Shown: positions 30,869-41,384 of the stretch, piece by piece
How the letters are laid out: every line of letters starts with the position of its first letter
How positions within the stretch are numbered: position 1 is the stretch's first letter
Origin: Coprinellus micaceus
Taxonomy: Eukaryota > Basidiomycota > Agaricomycetes > Agaricales > Psathyrellaceae
Direction: 5' to 3'
Length of the DNA stretch: 64,000 bases
Assembly: GCA_951394405.1 (NCBI GenBank)
Contig: OX596337.1
Location: 3,596,001 to 3,660,000, forward strand
Notes under the pieces: generated by a model
What the model was told of the DNA's origin: nothing
Database searches by the model: none
What the model saw: only the letters and a program-made list of their open reading frames with translations
Position numbers and translations under genes: made by a program

Positions 30869-31201
30869 TGGTGAAATGGGCGAGCTCGCCGTCCGCAACA
30901 GCGACCACGGGCGTCCGACTGATGGCAAGCCTTATTTGGCAACGCGCAGACAGCGGGCGCGAACGATTCTGACGGCGCTGTCGACCATTGATCCCGGGAT
31001 GGCGTTGACAGCGCCCTGGGAACACCTCCCGGAGACCTCCTCGACCCTTCGCAATTGGTAAAGGGACCTGATGCCTTTTGAGGCATAAAAGCCAGGAGCT
31101 TTTGCGACATAGCGACAGTTAGAAATTTCCAGCAAAATTAGCTGGGCATACTGGGGGGGTAGGCCCAGCTAATTTTGCTGGGAAATGATGTGACCCAGGT
31201 G
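30869..31201 (-). repeat. Right terminal inverted repeat (333 bp)
   Basis: Inverted copy of 28940-29272. It holds the same 67-codon chance frame in opposite orientation. Confidence 0.95.
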
Positions 31202-31209
31202 CACCTCAA
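31202..31209. repeat. 8-bp target-site duplication CACCTCAA (right)
   Basis: Second copy of the duplicated target, directly after the right inverted repeat. Confidence 0.9.
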
Positions 31210-31627
31210 ACAGCCGCAAGCGCAGCCCGAGGAAGACAGGTTTTGTACCCCCCGTATCGAATGCTGGATGGTGAGTTCTCGGAACACTTCTTGATCCTGC
31301 CAAGTGACCAGAGGACGTGGGCCTAGAGCCAAATTGCTTAAATTCGGAGGGAGAAAAGCGGCTCAATTCAGTCGACCCAACTCACCGTCAGTAAGTGAAG
31401 GTCATGGCTTGGGGCGGGCTACAACAGCCCGTTAGGTTTGCCCTATTTAAGCTCCCCAGTAGATAGGGACTTCAATTCAGGCTCGACTGCACGAGTGTTG
31501 CGCAGTATGCCCCACACACCTCGAGGATGTTTACTGCCGGGAGGAGAATGCAGTAACCCCTTGGAATACATTTGGGAACACAAGTAGGTATGGTAAAAGA
31601 GGCCACGAGACAGGGAAGCGAGCACTG
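31210..31627. other. Intergenic, 3' flank of F-box 6
   Basis: No gene or repeat is evident. Before the long-repeat element arrived, this was contiguous with the promoter of the disrupted F-box gene. Confidence 0.4.
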
Positions 31628-33385
31628 CTACGATGGTGGGTATTCCAATCCATCCAAGACGACGACGAGGCCAGGATCGGCCTCTCGCAAGCGGTTTATC
31701 TCGGCCTCCCCAATTTGATCTACGCCCTCGAGTTGCAGGCTCTTGATGGGGCAAGAGGCAAGTGCGCGACTCCTCAGAATGATGGTGAAATCGGCCATGA
31801 AATACTCCAGGTTCATCCCAAGCTCCTCGTCGAGGTAAAAATCTGAGAGAACAATAGTCGAGAGGGACGGGAATGGGGGAAGTTGCGACTTTCCCAAGGA
31901 CGTCTCTTGTTGGAGCACGTTGAAGAGGTGCTCTATCTCTTCCGAGAGGGGACCTTCAAGGGAGATAGCGGCCAAACTTGGAAGGCAGGAAAAGAATCTC
32001 CATTCCTCTGCGTACATTATGTCTGGTGCCTCCTCGTTGGTGAGGGAAGCAAGCGTCCGAAAATCGAAGAGGTTCTCGAGGATCCCGAGACGGGAGCGCA
32101 GGCTAGTATCTCTACCAAAATGGAATAACATGTGTTTGTCTCCCTCGAGAAAGGTTGTTGTGTCATTGGCTATGGGCACGTCGAAGTCCAGCTCGACCGC
32201 CCCACTGGCATATCGTGCGAGTTTAAGTCGACGCACATACGGTTTAGACTGCCGGGGCTGGCAGCACCAAAAGGTCAACATGTTGTACAGAGATCGCTCG
32301 ATAACCTCCGCTGGCATACTGTCGCTTACACTTTTGAGGCTCACTGAAACAACGGTTGGGGACCGCGTTAATGTGAGGAAGTCGTCGATAGTCTTGGGGT
32401 CGTCCTCCATTTCGAGCCTGCGCAGGGTAGGGAATGTCAATGGCGATATACCAGTCCGCTGGAGGGCCTGCTGTACGCTGGATCTGAAGCCCAAGGACCA
32501 GCGAAGAAGGAGGGTGTGAAGGAGGGGCATCTGGCGAAAGGTATCGATGAATACCTCTGGAGTGATGGGGGGATTCATTGATCGCGCCATCAAGTCTAGG
32601 ACTGTCAGGTTGGGACCAAGTGGAAGACTTTTCCACTCGACGTGGGGCGCATAGTACTTCAATGAGGTGAGGTTGGAAACTCCGCTTCCAAGGAATCCCT
32701 TCGGCAGACTGAATGCCGAGGCATGACCGCCGATCCGGATGTCCAACTCCTGGAGGACGGGGACATCTTCAGCCCACTGCGGTGAACGGAATGTCCCCAC
32801 CAGATTGCAAGCAGCATCGCTACCTCTCTTATCACCATCGCTAATAGTCAGAGACCGAATGCGCTTCACTTGCGATAGAGCTTCGTCCAATACGCCGGCG
32901 TTGGTGAGGGGGATCATGTGCTGTCTGCAAAGGACATCCAAAGGCGCGCCTTTGGATCTCTCCAGCGCGAGTGCTACGAGCCCAGTTGGCTGTTCGAAAT
33001 CCAGATGAGTCCATAGACCAGCACAGTCGATACTGATCGACCGCCAGTATCGACAAACGTGGGTTGCTGGAATCCAATGGTAAGCCTTGCTCGTCTCTGA
33101 AGATGAAGGTGAGGCTCTAGGTTCAGAGAAAGCGAGGAAGAGGAATATTCTGGATAGGATTTCGATAGGAAGTCGACAGGTTACAGTGGCCATGTTATGG
33201 CAGGTCTTGAGGGCACGAATTTCATTCTCCAGATCTTGAATGCGCTTCCAGACCTTTTGGTGGAGCGCAGTGATGTCTGTGGTGACCAAGGGCGTATCTA
33301 TAAGCCTCTGGGTCGCATCCGAAAAGACTTGCGAGGACGACTCGCTGCTCTGGTTGCGAAAGCCATCGTCGTCCGTTCGTCGCAT
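31628..33385 (-). CDS. F-box protein 6 (subfamily C), intact
   Basis: Intronless, 585 residues from the ATG at 33383-33385. The subfamily C signature 'SDATQRLIDTPL' is followed by a coiled coil ('VWKRIQDLENEIRALKTCHN'), the F-box ('CRLPIEILSRIFLFLAFSE', 'ATHVCRYWRSISIDCAGLW') and a leucine-rich C-terminus ending 'INRLREADPGLVVVLDG'. It is the nearest relative of the disrupted gene at 20295-28740 and served as the template for locating its breaks. The two are adjacent in the same orientation, consistent with tandem duplication. It shares a 432-bp divergent promoter with the subfamily B gene at 33818. Confidence 0.88.
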   Translation of the reverse strand: MRRTDDDGFRNQSSESSSQVFSDATQRLIDTPLVTTDITALHQKVWKRIQDLENEIRALKTCHNMATVTCRLPIEILSRIFLFLAFSEPRASPSSSETSKAYHWIPATHVCRYWRSISIDCAGLWTHLDFEQPTGLVALALERSKGAPLDVLCRQHMIPLTNAGVLDEALSQVKRIRSLTISDGDKRGSDAACNLVGTFRSPQWAEDVPVLQELDIRIGGHASAFSLPKGFLGSGVSNLTSLKYYAPHVEWKSLPLGPNLTVLDLMARSMNPPITPEVFIDTFRQMPLLHTLLLRWSLGFRSSVQQALQRTGISPLTFPTLRRLEMEDDPKTIDDFLTLTRSPTVVSVSLKSVSDSMPAEVIERSLYNMLTFWCCQPRQSKPYVRRLKLARYASGAVELDFDVPIANDTTTFLEGDKHMLFHFGRDTSLRSRLGILENLFDFRTLASLTNEEAPDIMYAEEWRFFSCLPSLAAISLEGPLSEEIEHLFNVLQQETSLGKSQLPPFPSLSTIVLSDFYLDEELGMNLEYFMADFTIILRSRALASCPIKSLQLEGVDQIGEAEINRLREADPGLVVVLDGLEYPPS

Positions 33386-33817
33386 TGCCTACTGAATTGG
33401 ATGGGAAGGCGAAGTGTTTCTTTCCTGTGTGGTACGAGTTGGACTTCAGTCTTCAGGCAAGGCTCAGGGCCCAGCGTCTAGCTGACGGGGTTGGCAGAGA
33501 GAAGGGTCGTGCCAGTGGTGGTAGTGGGAAATAAAGTGAAAAGCTCATGACCGTGCGGTCACGGACCCATCACCGCCGCCGAAGCATCATCGCTCCGAGA
33601 TCAATCGATATCGTCGTGGGCATCCTCTTATCCTGAACCTCCACCGTTTTTCATTCACTGGCAGTCCCCATATCCGTGGAGCGCTCGGTGGATCGACTCT
33701 CAGTTCTTCAGTTTCTGAAAGACTGTGGTCAGTTCCTAGTCCAACACGTCTCATCGGAAGGCAACGAGCAGGATAAAACCCTCCACTGTCCAGTGCAATC
33801 CCTTCCCAAGGTTGAAT
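33386..33817. promoter_or_regulatory. Divergent promoter of F-box genes 6 and 7
   Basis: 432 bp between two divergently transcribed F-box genes. It contains the palindrome TGACCGTGCGGTCA (33548-33561) near its middle, a possible binding site for a dimeric or Zn2Cys6 regulator, and a TATA-like GATAAAACC about 45 bp before the ATG at 33818. Function is inferred from position only. Confidence 0.35.
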
Positions 33818-35539
33818 ATGGCGAACCTTGCGTCATTTTCGAACGCCACTCGCATTCTTGTCGAATCTGCAGCGGTCTGCGAGACACACCTCTACCACGA
33901 AAAAGTGGCCCAACGTATCGCTGAATTGAGGGAGGAGATTCGAACCCTGAAAAACTGCCATAACCTGGCCACACCCGTTTGTCGCCTCCCTCCCTCAATC
34001 ATGTCGAAGATCTTCTTATCACTATTGGCGGTCACGCCGAGGCACCCCCTGCGCGAATCGGTGTCGTGGTTCCGCGTCTCTCATGTCTGCGTCCAATGGC
34101 GATCCGTGGCGCTAGCCTGCGGCGACCTCTGGGCAAGCCTTCGGTTCGTCAGTCCGAGCTTCACAGAAATGATGCTACACCGAGCCGGCGAGTCCCTTCT
34201 GGATGTTGTTTTTCTCCCCAGGCACAAGGAAAACCCGGAGCGGTTCTACAATGTCCTCAAACAAGCGCTTTCCCGTCCTGGTTCCCTCCGGACACTGAAG
34301 CTACGAACATGGGACAACTTCGACACAAGTTTGAACCCTTTCGCTTCCACTATATATATATGGAATCAAGCCCCCTTCCTCCGCACACTCGCGCTGTTCG
34401 GTAACCGACACAATCAACAAATCTTTCTCGAGACCTCGCCACTTCGAAAAGTTGGGGGCGCCCCAGGGCTTCAACACCTACACCTGCAGTGTGTCGGGCT
34501 CCATTGGAAGAGTATACCACTTGGTCGGCAACTTCAATTTCTTCACCTACGCCAAAACCCAGACAATTCAGATGGGTACTACCGCCCATCGGTCGAAGAA
34601 TTTGTGTCCTCGTTCAAAGCGATGTCGCACTTGGAGTCCCTCTACCTTGAAGAATATACTCCCTACCTATCCCTTGAACTAGACGCACCCGCCATTACCC
34701 GACTCTTATTCCCAGCTCTTCACCATATAGAGGTTGCAGATTCAGCAGGTCGCCTCTCCCAGTTCTTCCGCCTCATCGAGGTCCCCAGCTCTTCCAACAC
34801 TTGCGTCCGAATATCCGACACGTCCCCGGCGATTCCAGCCATTGCAAAAGTGCTAAGGGAGGTCAAAGAGGCCTTTCAACCGGACAGCAAAGTGCATGCG
34901 GGCTTCAGCGGTCTGCGTATGGCAGAATTCTGGCGCGAGAGCCGCTTCTGCTTTTATTCCGAGGATGATGACCTTCCAACTGAGGATACCGTGCCGCCAC
35001 TCGCCGTTGCATTTAAAGAATTGAGGGAGCCCGTCCGCAATATCCTTCCACTACTTGACTCCCAGTTTGGCTTATCCACAATCTCTTCCTTGCATGTCGC
35101 GCTTGGAGCCGATACCTCCAGGGATTGGATGTGGTTCCAACGCCTCCCTATCAAGACACTTCAGGTTGATTCGTCGAACTTCGTAAAATTGCTTAACGTT
35201 TGGGGACAAGAATCCCCCCTGGACGGCGAGGCGACCGAGAACCATGAGGATCTTTCTTGTGTTTCATTTTTTGCGCTTTCGACCTTGATATGCCGGAACG
35301 TATCGTTTATGCATCCTGTCGATGGACGCCCAAGGTCCCTTGTGGAGGGCCTCGTGCAGGTTCTACAGAAACGAGCCAAGTTGGGGTATCCCTTAGCCGA
35401 GCTTGACATCGCTTATTGCTGGGACTTTGGACCAAGGGAGGCTCAAGTCATAAACCAGTCCCTTCCAGATCTGAAACTTGTTTGGTCTAATAATTATAAC
35501 CACGAATTCTATGGCGACACTTCTTTAGACAACTTCTAG
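33818..35539 (+). CDS. F-box protein 7 (subfamily B), intact
   Basis: Intronless, 573 residues from the ATG at 33818. It opens 'MANLASFSNATRILVESAAV', the subfamily B signature also found at 17603, followed by 'VAQRIAELREEIRTLKNCHN' and an F-box with a slightly divergent first helix ('CRLPPSIMSKIFLSLL'), then 'WFRVSHVCVQWRSVALACGD'. Leucine-rich repeats follow ('LQHLHLQCVGLHWKS', 'HLESLYLEEYTPY'). The Pro-Ser-Ile in place of the usual Pro-Glu-Ile at the Skp1-contact helix is the only oddity. It is convergent with the subfamily C gene at 35881. Confidence 0.87.
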   Translation: MANLASFSNATRILVESAAVCETHLYHEKVAQRIAELREEIRTLKNCHNLATPVCRLPPSIMSKIFLSLLAVTPRHPLRESVSWFRVSHVCVQWRSVALACGDLWASLRFVSPSFTEMMLHRAGESLLDVVFLPRHKENPERFYNVLKQALSRPGSLRTLKLRTWDNFDTSLNPFASTIYIWNQAPFLRTLALFGNRHNQQIFLETSPLRKVGGAPGLQHLHLQCVGLHWKSIPLGRQLQFLHLRQNPDNSDGYYRPSVEEFVSSFKAMSHLESLYLEEYTPYLSLELDAPAITRLLFPALHHIEVADSAGRLSQFFRLIEVPSSSNTCVRISDTSPAIPAIAKVLREVKEAFQPDSKVHAGFSGLRMAEFWRESRFCFYSEDDDLPTEDTVPPLAVAFKELREPVRNILPLLDSQFGLSTISSLHVALGADTSRDWMWFQRLPIKTLQVDSSNFVKLLNVWGQESPLDGEATENHEDLSCVSFFALSTLICRNVSFMHPVDGRPRSLVEGLVQVLQKRAKLGYPLAELDIAYCWDFGPREAQVINQSLPDLKLVWSNNYNHEFYGDTSLDNF

Positions 35540-35880
35540 GATCGTGCTTGTATGCTAGTTAGTTGTCCACGTTTCATTGTGGGAACGTCGATATGAAATC
35601 ATTCCCTTTCTCGCCCTTCACTCTGGATGGTAGGGCACAAAGCGCCGGTCGAGCGATGGGCGCTTAATCAGATAGTTTCATCCGCTGAAGGCTGGTTCAC
35701 TCGACCCACGATGAACGTAGCTTTGATCACGAACCTTGCGCATGTCACATAAAACATCGATATCGAGATTGAATAACAAAGGTTAAACGTAATGAGACAA
35801 GACAACGATAGTCACCAAGCCAAAGAGGAGAACAAACGACATAATGGTCAGATGCAGTATAACGAACACATAGCCCGACT
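35540..35880. other. Intergenic between convergent F-box genes 7 and 8
   Basis: Only the two 3' flanks are seen, with one GGGCGCTTA at 35658. Confidence 0.4.
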
Positions 35881-37623
35881 TTAATTATCTCCGTACCCCC
35901 GGGCAGGTCGCTCAGGAACCCACACAACGTTCACACCAGGACACGTGCGCCTGAGGTGTGCAATGTGCCGCTCCTGGAATCTCCCCGATTCTTCGATCCG
36001 CAGCTCGGAGATAGGGCAAGCTGCACGGCTTCGAAGTTTTGCGAACGAGATGAAAGCGCTCATAAAAGTTTGCCGGTTCGTCTCATCAGTACCTGCCCTT
36101 TGCCATGGCTCATAAAATCTTATAATCGTGAGTTTCATGAGCCGGGGAAAGGGCACCTGGCTGGGCGTTCCCGGAATCCCTTTGTCTTCTCCAAGCGCAA
36201 TGAGGAAGCCTCTAAGCGCCGTGCCGTTGAATGTGACCGTTTTCAGGTTGGGCAGACGCGCAAAAAATCTGTGCGATTCCAGGTCCCATATCATGCCATC
36301 GGGGTCGCCACTGGTTGTCCAGTGCCTAAGCGTCTGGAAGTTGAAACGCTGGCACAGGATGTCGAGGAGGCGGTCTGCATCGAGCAGGTCTACATCGCTG
36401 TCGACCATGATGTACACTCTTGATATAGATAGGTAACAGGGGTGTGCAATGGCTGACTCGGATGGTTGGTTCGGGACGGGCTGGTCGAAATCCATGGCGA
36501 CGCCCGCCGCATCGACGCAGAGCTGTCGTATGTTTCTTTTCGCTTCTGAGTCGCCACGATGAGAGAATGCCAGAATATCGTCGAGAAACCCCGAGGGGAA
36601 CCCCCCGAAAGGCAATATAAGTTCAACTTCGCTCGAGGTAACAGTATGCGAGCGCGCCAAGCGGAAGAAATTGCGGAGGCGGGCGAATGTGTCGCACACG
36701 GTCAAAGCTCGCAACGAGGGGAAGGTAAACTGGGAGGTGTGGAGTGCCGAAACAGCTTCTGGCTCGGGGAGGAAGTTCAAAAGGTGCAGAGTGTGAAGCG
36801 CAGGCACCTGTGCCATTGTTTCAAAGAATTCATCCTCGGAGGGGCGATTCGTGGGAGAGTACTTTACGAGGATAAGAACTGTCATATGGGGACCATGGGG
36901 AAGTGATCTCCACGGAATATCGCAGTTCATGAGTCTGAGGTGTGAGATGTTCGGCATGCCGTGTCGCAGGAAGTTGGGAAGGGTAGAAAAATCAACGCAA
37001 GAGGGAAGCTCCAAGTCGAATTTTTCAAGGTTTGTGGCGTCCCCGGTGCAGTGTTCAAGGAGCCCTTTCATCAAAGCGCCGTTGGACCCAATCCTACTGA
37101 GCTCCTCTGACAAGGTCAGGGATCGGATGCGATCTACCTGCGACAAAACCTTAACTAGAGGGCCTATTTCAGTGAGTCCAACTCGGTCCTCCTTATACGT
37201 CACCGAGAGTACAGCGCCTGCGGACCTCTGGAGGAGGAGTTCCGTGAGCATCGGCGAACGCCTGCAGTCCAGGTGCGCCCAGAGAGCCGCACAGTCCAGC
37301 GCCGTCCGACGCCAGTATCGGCATACATGTGCCACACTAATCCAGGCGTACGAGTACTTCGGCTTGCCGTGTTCGCCTTCCTGGACAAAGAGAAAGATAC
37401 TGGAGAGTATTTCGCTGGGAAGGCGGTAAGTGACGGTGGCGGCGTTTCGACAGATCTTAAGAGCTTGGATCTCGGGTTCCAGCTCTTTGACTCGTTGTGC
37501 GACGTTGGCCAAGTTATTGTTGAGGGTGGGGACGTCGAGAGCATCCTGAGACACGCTAATGAGGGCGCCCGTCGCTTTCGAGAAGACACAGGGTGAGGAG
37601 TCTGGGTCCGCAATAGTCTGCAT
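35881..37623 (-). CDS. F-box protein 8 (subfamily C), intact
   Basis: Intronless, 580 residues from the ATG at 37621-37623. The frame is open further upstream but has no earlier ATG. The signature is 'SKATGALISVSQDALDV', then a coiled coil ('VAQRVKELEPEIQALKICRN'), the F-box ('YRLPSEILSSIFLFVQEGE', 'VAHVCRYWRRTALDCAALW') and a leucine-rich C-terminus ending 'IAHLRRTCPGVNVVW'. Its closest relative here is the gene at 62013 ('SQDAIDTS' versus 'SQDALDVP'), 24 kb away on the other strand. A TATA box lies about 135 bp upstream. Confidence 0.87.
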   Translation of the reverse strand: MQTIADPDSSPCVFSKATGALISVSQDALDVPTLNNNLANVAQRVKELEPEIQALKICRNAATVTYRLPSEILSSIFLFVQEGEHGKPKYSYAWISVAHVCRYWRRTALDCAALWAHLDCRRSPMLTELLLQRSAGAVLSVTYKEDRVGLTEIGPLVKVLSQVDRIRSLTLSEELSRIGSNGALMKGLLEHCTGDATNLEKFDLELPSCVDFSTLPNFLRHGMPNISHLRLMNCDIPWRSLPHGPHMTVLILVKYSPTNRPSEDEFFETMAQVPALHTLHLLNFLPEPEAVSALHTSQFTFPSLRALTVCDTFARLRNFFRLARSHTVTSSEVELILPFGGFPSGFLDDILAFSHRGDSEAKRNIRQLCVDAAGVAMDFDQPVPNQPSESAIAHPCYLSISRVYIMVDSDVDLLDADRLLDILCQRFNFQTLRHWTTSGDPDGMIWDLESHRFFARLPNLKTVTFNGTALRGFLIALGEDKGIPGTPSQVPFPRLMKLTIIRFYEPWQRAGTDETNRQTFMSAFISFAKLRSRAACPISELRIEESGRFQERHIAHLRRTCPGVNVVWVPERPARGYGDN

Positions 37624-38310
37624 CGCTGGAAAGTGAGCGGCGTCGCCCGATTTAGAACAATGCAAACATCGACAACGAGGAGTCAAGGCTTTACCTCGTA
37701 GTAAACTCAGGCAGAGGGCACCGTAGCGCTGCTGTCGACCTGGCCTGAGGATTGGGCTTTATAGTAGGAACGAAGCCTTGGCTCGGAAATTAACTCCAAA
37801 CCTAGAATGCCCGACTCTGCTTAAATTTTGTCCCGAACACGGGCGTAGCGATCTGAAGAATAGAATTAGACTCAGACTTAGGAGTCGAATCAAGTATGGA
37901 GGAGCCCCCTACCTATCCAAGAAACTTCCATCGGGAGCCGTACCGACTGCCTGCCAAAAACATTAGGAGTAGACGGATGAACGATGGCGAAAGCCTTTTC
38001 GCTTGGAGGAGACTCGGGTAGAGGGCAAACCCGCTAGGAAGTGGGACACGAGGCAGCCTAAATCATTTCGCGAGGATATATACGATGATCTAAGGGCTGT
38101 TAGCTTCCGAGATCGAGTCAAGCTCGAAGAACCGCTCACCTCAGGCTTCAGCAAAGGTATGGGGTGTAAGACAAGAAGAATCAAGGGGCAAAACAGAGGC
38201 ACTACGAAGTAAAACAGACAGAAGGAATAGAAAGCAGAAGCAAAAGCAAAAGTCCAGAAGTCCGCTTAAACATTAAACCCTAAGGCCTACACACCCATAC
38301 TATTACAACC
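37624..38310. other. Intergenic between F-box 8 and the TMEM135-like gene
   Basis: It contains the promoter of F-box 8. Apart from its TATA box no gene or repeat is evident. Confidence 0.4.
37758..37763 (-). promoter_or_regulatory. TATA box of F-box gene 8
   Basis: TATAAA on the minus strand lies about 135 bp upstream of the ATG at 37623. Confidence 0.4.
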
Positions 38311-40465
38311 TCAATTAGGTCCAATAAACTGATACAGAACCCTCCTCACCAGGCCCGACAGATGCCCCGGGTCATTCTGATACGTGCTCTACACCGTCCA
38401 ACAAAATCAGCGCTCAACTCCAAACTCCCGAGCCAACCAACGCAAAAGAAAAACTCACCATAACCATCCCCATCCCCATCGCCGTCAAAATCACATCGCC
38501 CCACTTCCCCGTCTTAAACACATACCCCTTCCCCCTCGCCATCAACCACGCCGACTCCATGCCCTTCGGCAGCACGTACATCGCCAGCTCCCCCCTCCTC
38601 CGTTTCGCTTCGACGAGAAGCGAAAGCCCCGCGCCGACACCCGTAAGCCAAAACGCGGGCTTGGAGATGAAGAGGGCGTCGATGAGGGATTGGGGGAGGA
38701 GTTTCGAGAGGGAGGCGTGCGAGTTGCGCAGGATGGTGAAGAAGCGGTGGAGGCGGTGTTTGTAGCAGAAGAGGACTACGCGGAAGGGAGTCAGTCTGTG
38801 AACTATGCAGGATAATCGACAGGAGATGTAGACTTACTATTATAAAGCGCAACAAAAACACCAAGGAACGCCGAACTCCTTAACGACCCCAACCCCGCCT
38901 TCACAATAACCTTCCCCGGATCCCTCTTGAACGAATCCAACTTGAAAAGAATCGCAGGCACAAAATGCAACCCCCCATAAATCGGCAAAATCCACTTGCC
39001 AACCGTGAAGAACTTGTCCACAAACGTCCACGTGCAGCTCGATACCCCCGGGTGCACGGCTCGGCAGTCGACGTAGTAAGGGAGGTACCAGGAGGTGGGG
39101 TCCGATGCTGAGATGAGTTTGCCCGCGGCGGTTGTGATGGGCTCTTTGAGCGAGGATAGGGCGGTGGGGAGGAATTCGTAGGGTGATTGGCCGAGGGGAA
39201 CGGGGGGGAGCGCGTCGAACCGGTCCATAAAGTCGAGGATGTGCGTGTGGTTGGATGGGGTGGTCTCCCATTTCCGGAAGGTGTTTGCGATGTCTTTGGG
39301 GTTGTATTTATGGAACCGCAGGAGGTCGTGGTTGATTTTAGGTGCTTCGGCTGGGAGCTTGGACGCAGTCGTGATCCTGCGCACGACATCAGTGAATAGG
39401 TATACGGAGGGGGTACATAGAAGAAAGGCTTACCAGCTGGTGTATGATTTGGGCAGGGTGTCGCGTCTGAGTAGCCAGCCATACATGATCTGGCCACAAC
39501 AGAGGGAGAAGACGATGACGTCGCCGTATGGAATGCTAAAGTTCCTCGCGGCTGCAAAGGCATTATACGAGCCTTGAAGACCTCTAAAGACGACAGTGAG
39601 CCAGCAAACACGGTTTTACCCAACGATAAGCTTACCGAACAAACATCTGCTGCGAAATAACACCCCGCCTATTCCTCTTCTCACACATAATCGCCATGCC
39701 CCCCGCCACAGCTCCAGCAAGCCCAGCATACCACCTCCGCACCTGTTTCCTCACCAACACCATCTGTGCACGGCGCGTCAGGCTCACGCGGCGGCGGCGG
39801 AGGCCCTCTTCCGTAGTGGACGTATTTGGCATGGTAAGGGGTAAGGGGATTTCCTCCTCCCTCGACTTGCCGTCGAGTTTCAAAGCTGGGATGAGGATGG
39901 GGAGGGCGTTGATGAGGAATTTGTAGAGGGACGTGAAGGTTCCTAGCATGGCTCCGAACCGCCATGTATCCTCGCCGAATAAGGCGTGTCGAATGAGGGC
40001 TGGCCGGTTCATTCTATGCAACCGTTAGAGAACGTTTTAGGAAATAAGGTGGGTACGCACTTTGGAACGTTTCCAATCCTCAGCAAGGCAAGTACGAGGT
40101 TGACCAACGCTCGAATGCTGAACGCGAGGCCCCCTGAACGTATTCCCCCTCGCACAGAGTGCTCTAAACACTGCCGAAGCGTATCCAACTCCACAACCGG
40201 CTGCCCCTTGTCCCTCCACACCATCTTCCGCGCCTCCTTCAGCGCTAAACCGCCCCATCAGCACCCAAACCCCATACTACACGCTTACACACACACCTTC
40301 CTGGTAATTAGCCATCGCCACCAGATTCTCGAACGACGCCATGGCCCTCTTGGGGCGGAACTCGAGGGGCCCATCGTACTCTGGGTTGCGCTCGTGCGGA
40401 GGCGTTGGGGGTGTGGAGGTGGTGGGCATGGGGGTGTGAGTCGTATCATCCGGGTCTTGATGCAT
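38311..40465 (-). CDS. TMEM135-like multi-pass membrane protein
   Basis: Seven exons, complement(38311..38388, 38459..38775, 38838..39376, 39434..39583, 39636..40013, 40061..40244, 40297..40465), 604 residues. Every join has GT...AG ends and keeps phase. The last intron is needed to reach the conserved tail 'YQNDPGHLSGLVRRVLYQF'. The central part has several hydrophobic segments ('DVIVFSLCCGQIMYGWLLR') and a stretch rich in conserved Cys and Trp ('WYLPYYVDCRAVHPGVSSC', 'WTFVDKFFTVGKWILP'), the pattern of the TMEM135 family. Animal TMEM135 affects peroxisome and mitochondrial dynamics and lipid handling. A similar organelle role here is inference. The family name rests on recall of the layout. 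Confidence 0.72.
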
Positions 40466-41384
40466 CTTGGTCGGTGGGAAGTCTATGATTGGTTCTATCC
40501 TCCTCGTATGCCCTTAGCTGTGTCGTAATCGTGACCTGTCGTCTTCGTGAATCTACCCCAACCTCGGTCCTTGACGCGTTCCCGACACTCTGATGATATC
40601 GAACGACCCTTCCTTCCCCGTGGTTCGCGTGCGAGTTGAATCGGAAACCTGCTGCAGAGGAACGATGGGGTGTCAGGAAGGAGAGAGGGGAGAGTCGCTG
40701 GATACCCCACTCACCCCTTGAATGGCTGCCGGGAGCAAGGAGCGGGTACAATCTTAGGTTAGCCGGAGCCAATGGTCACACGCGCCAATCACGCCCTTGT
40801 GATTTCGACGGCAGGGCGATACACCGGAAATCCTGCTCGGGGACGAAGAGGACTGGGAGGAGGCTAGGGGGATGAAGGAGGGTAAGTAGTGGTGGGTGTA
40901 AGGTGCACCGTTGCCGTCGATAGATCGAGCTTTGAGTGCCCCGATCGCGAGCAAAATACGAGCGAGCCCCGAGACCTTCCAGCGCTTCCAAGCGCTTCTC
41001 CGCCTCCATATTTCGCGGCTGCACTTGACGATGAATGTGGGGTAAATCCCCAACGGTAGCGGGAGCAATCGGCCAAGTTTCCACTCCTCGAAAGGGTCAC
41101 CAATGGCAGACTGTAGCAGAACCATCACCATTGGCGGGCAGCTCCCCAGACAGGCCCCTATCACGCCTAATCAGCAGCGCGTTGGGCACGTAGGCGCGTC
41201 CGCGTCGTAGACAGAACCACTGTCATCCTGTTAGGCGCGCCCACGAGCCCCGCGCCCCAGGGGACCGTCCGAGAGTGGGATCGTCCCATTCCATCGGTTC
41301 GGGCGACTGGCACAAGGTCAGTGAATATATCAATTACATTAGTACAATACATTACAGTAATATCACCAAAGTTCTAACAGTACA
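40466..41384. other. Intergenic, no gene recognised
   Basis: It carries the promoter of the TMEM135-like gene and the 3' flank of the membrane protein gene. Open frames of about 100 codons overlap in opposite strands and show no domain. Confidence 0.4.

Larger units (their letters stand above)
28940..31201. mobile_element. 2,262-bp DNA element with long identical inverted ends
   Basis: Both ends begin CACCTGGGTCACATCATTTC and are inverted copies for 333 bp, identical on reading. The 8-bp duplication points to the hAT superfamily or another 8-bp-duplicating transposase, but the long, hairpin-rich ends are foldback-like. The roughly 1.6 kb core has no transposase. It contains an imperfect inverted repeat around 29990-30155 ('CGAGATATGG' arms), perhaps a nested small element. 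The element lies about 200 bp upstream of the ATG of the disrupted F-box gene, in its promoter. It is presumed non-autonomous and moved in trans. Confidence 0.9.
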
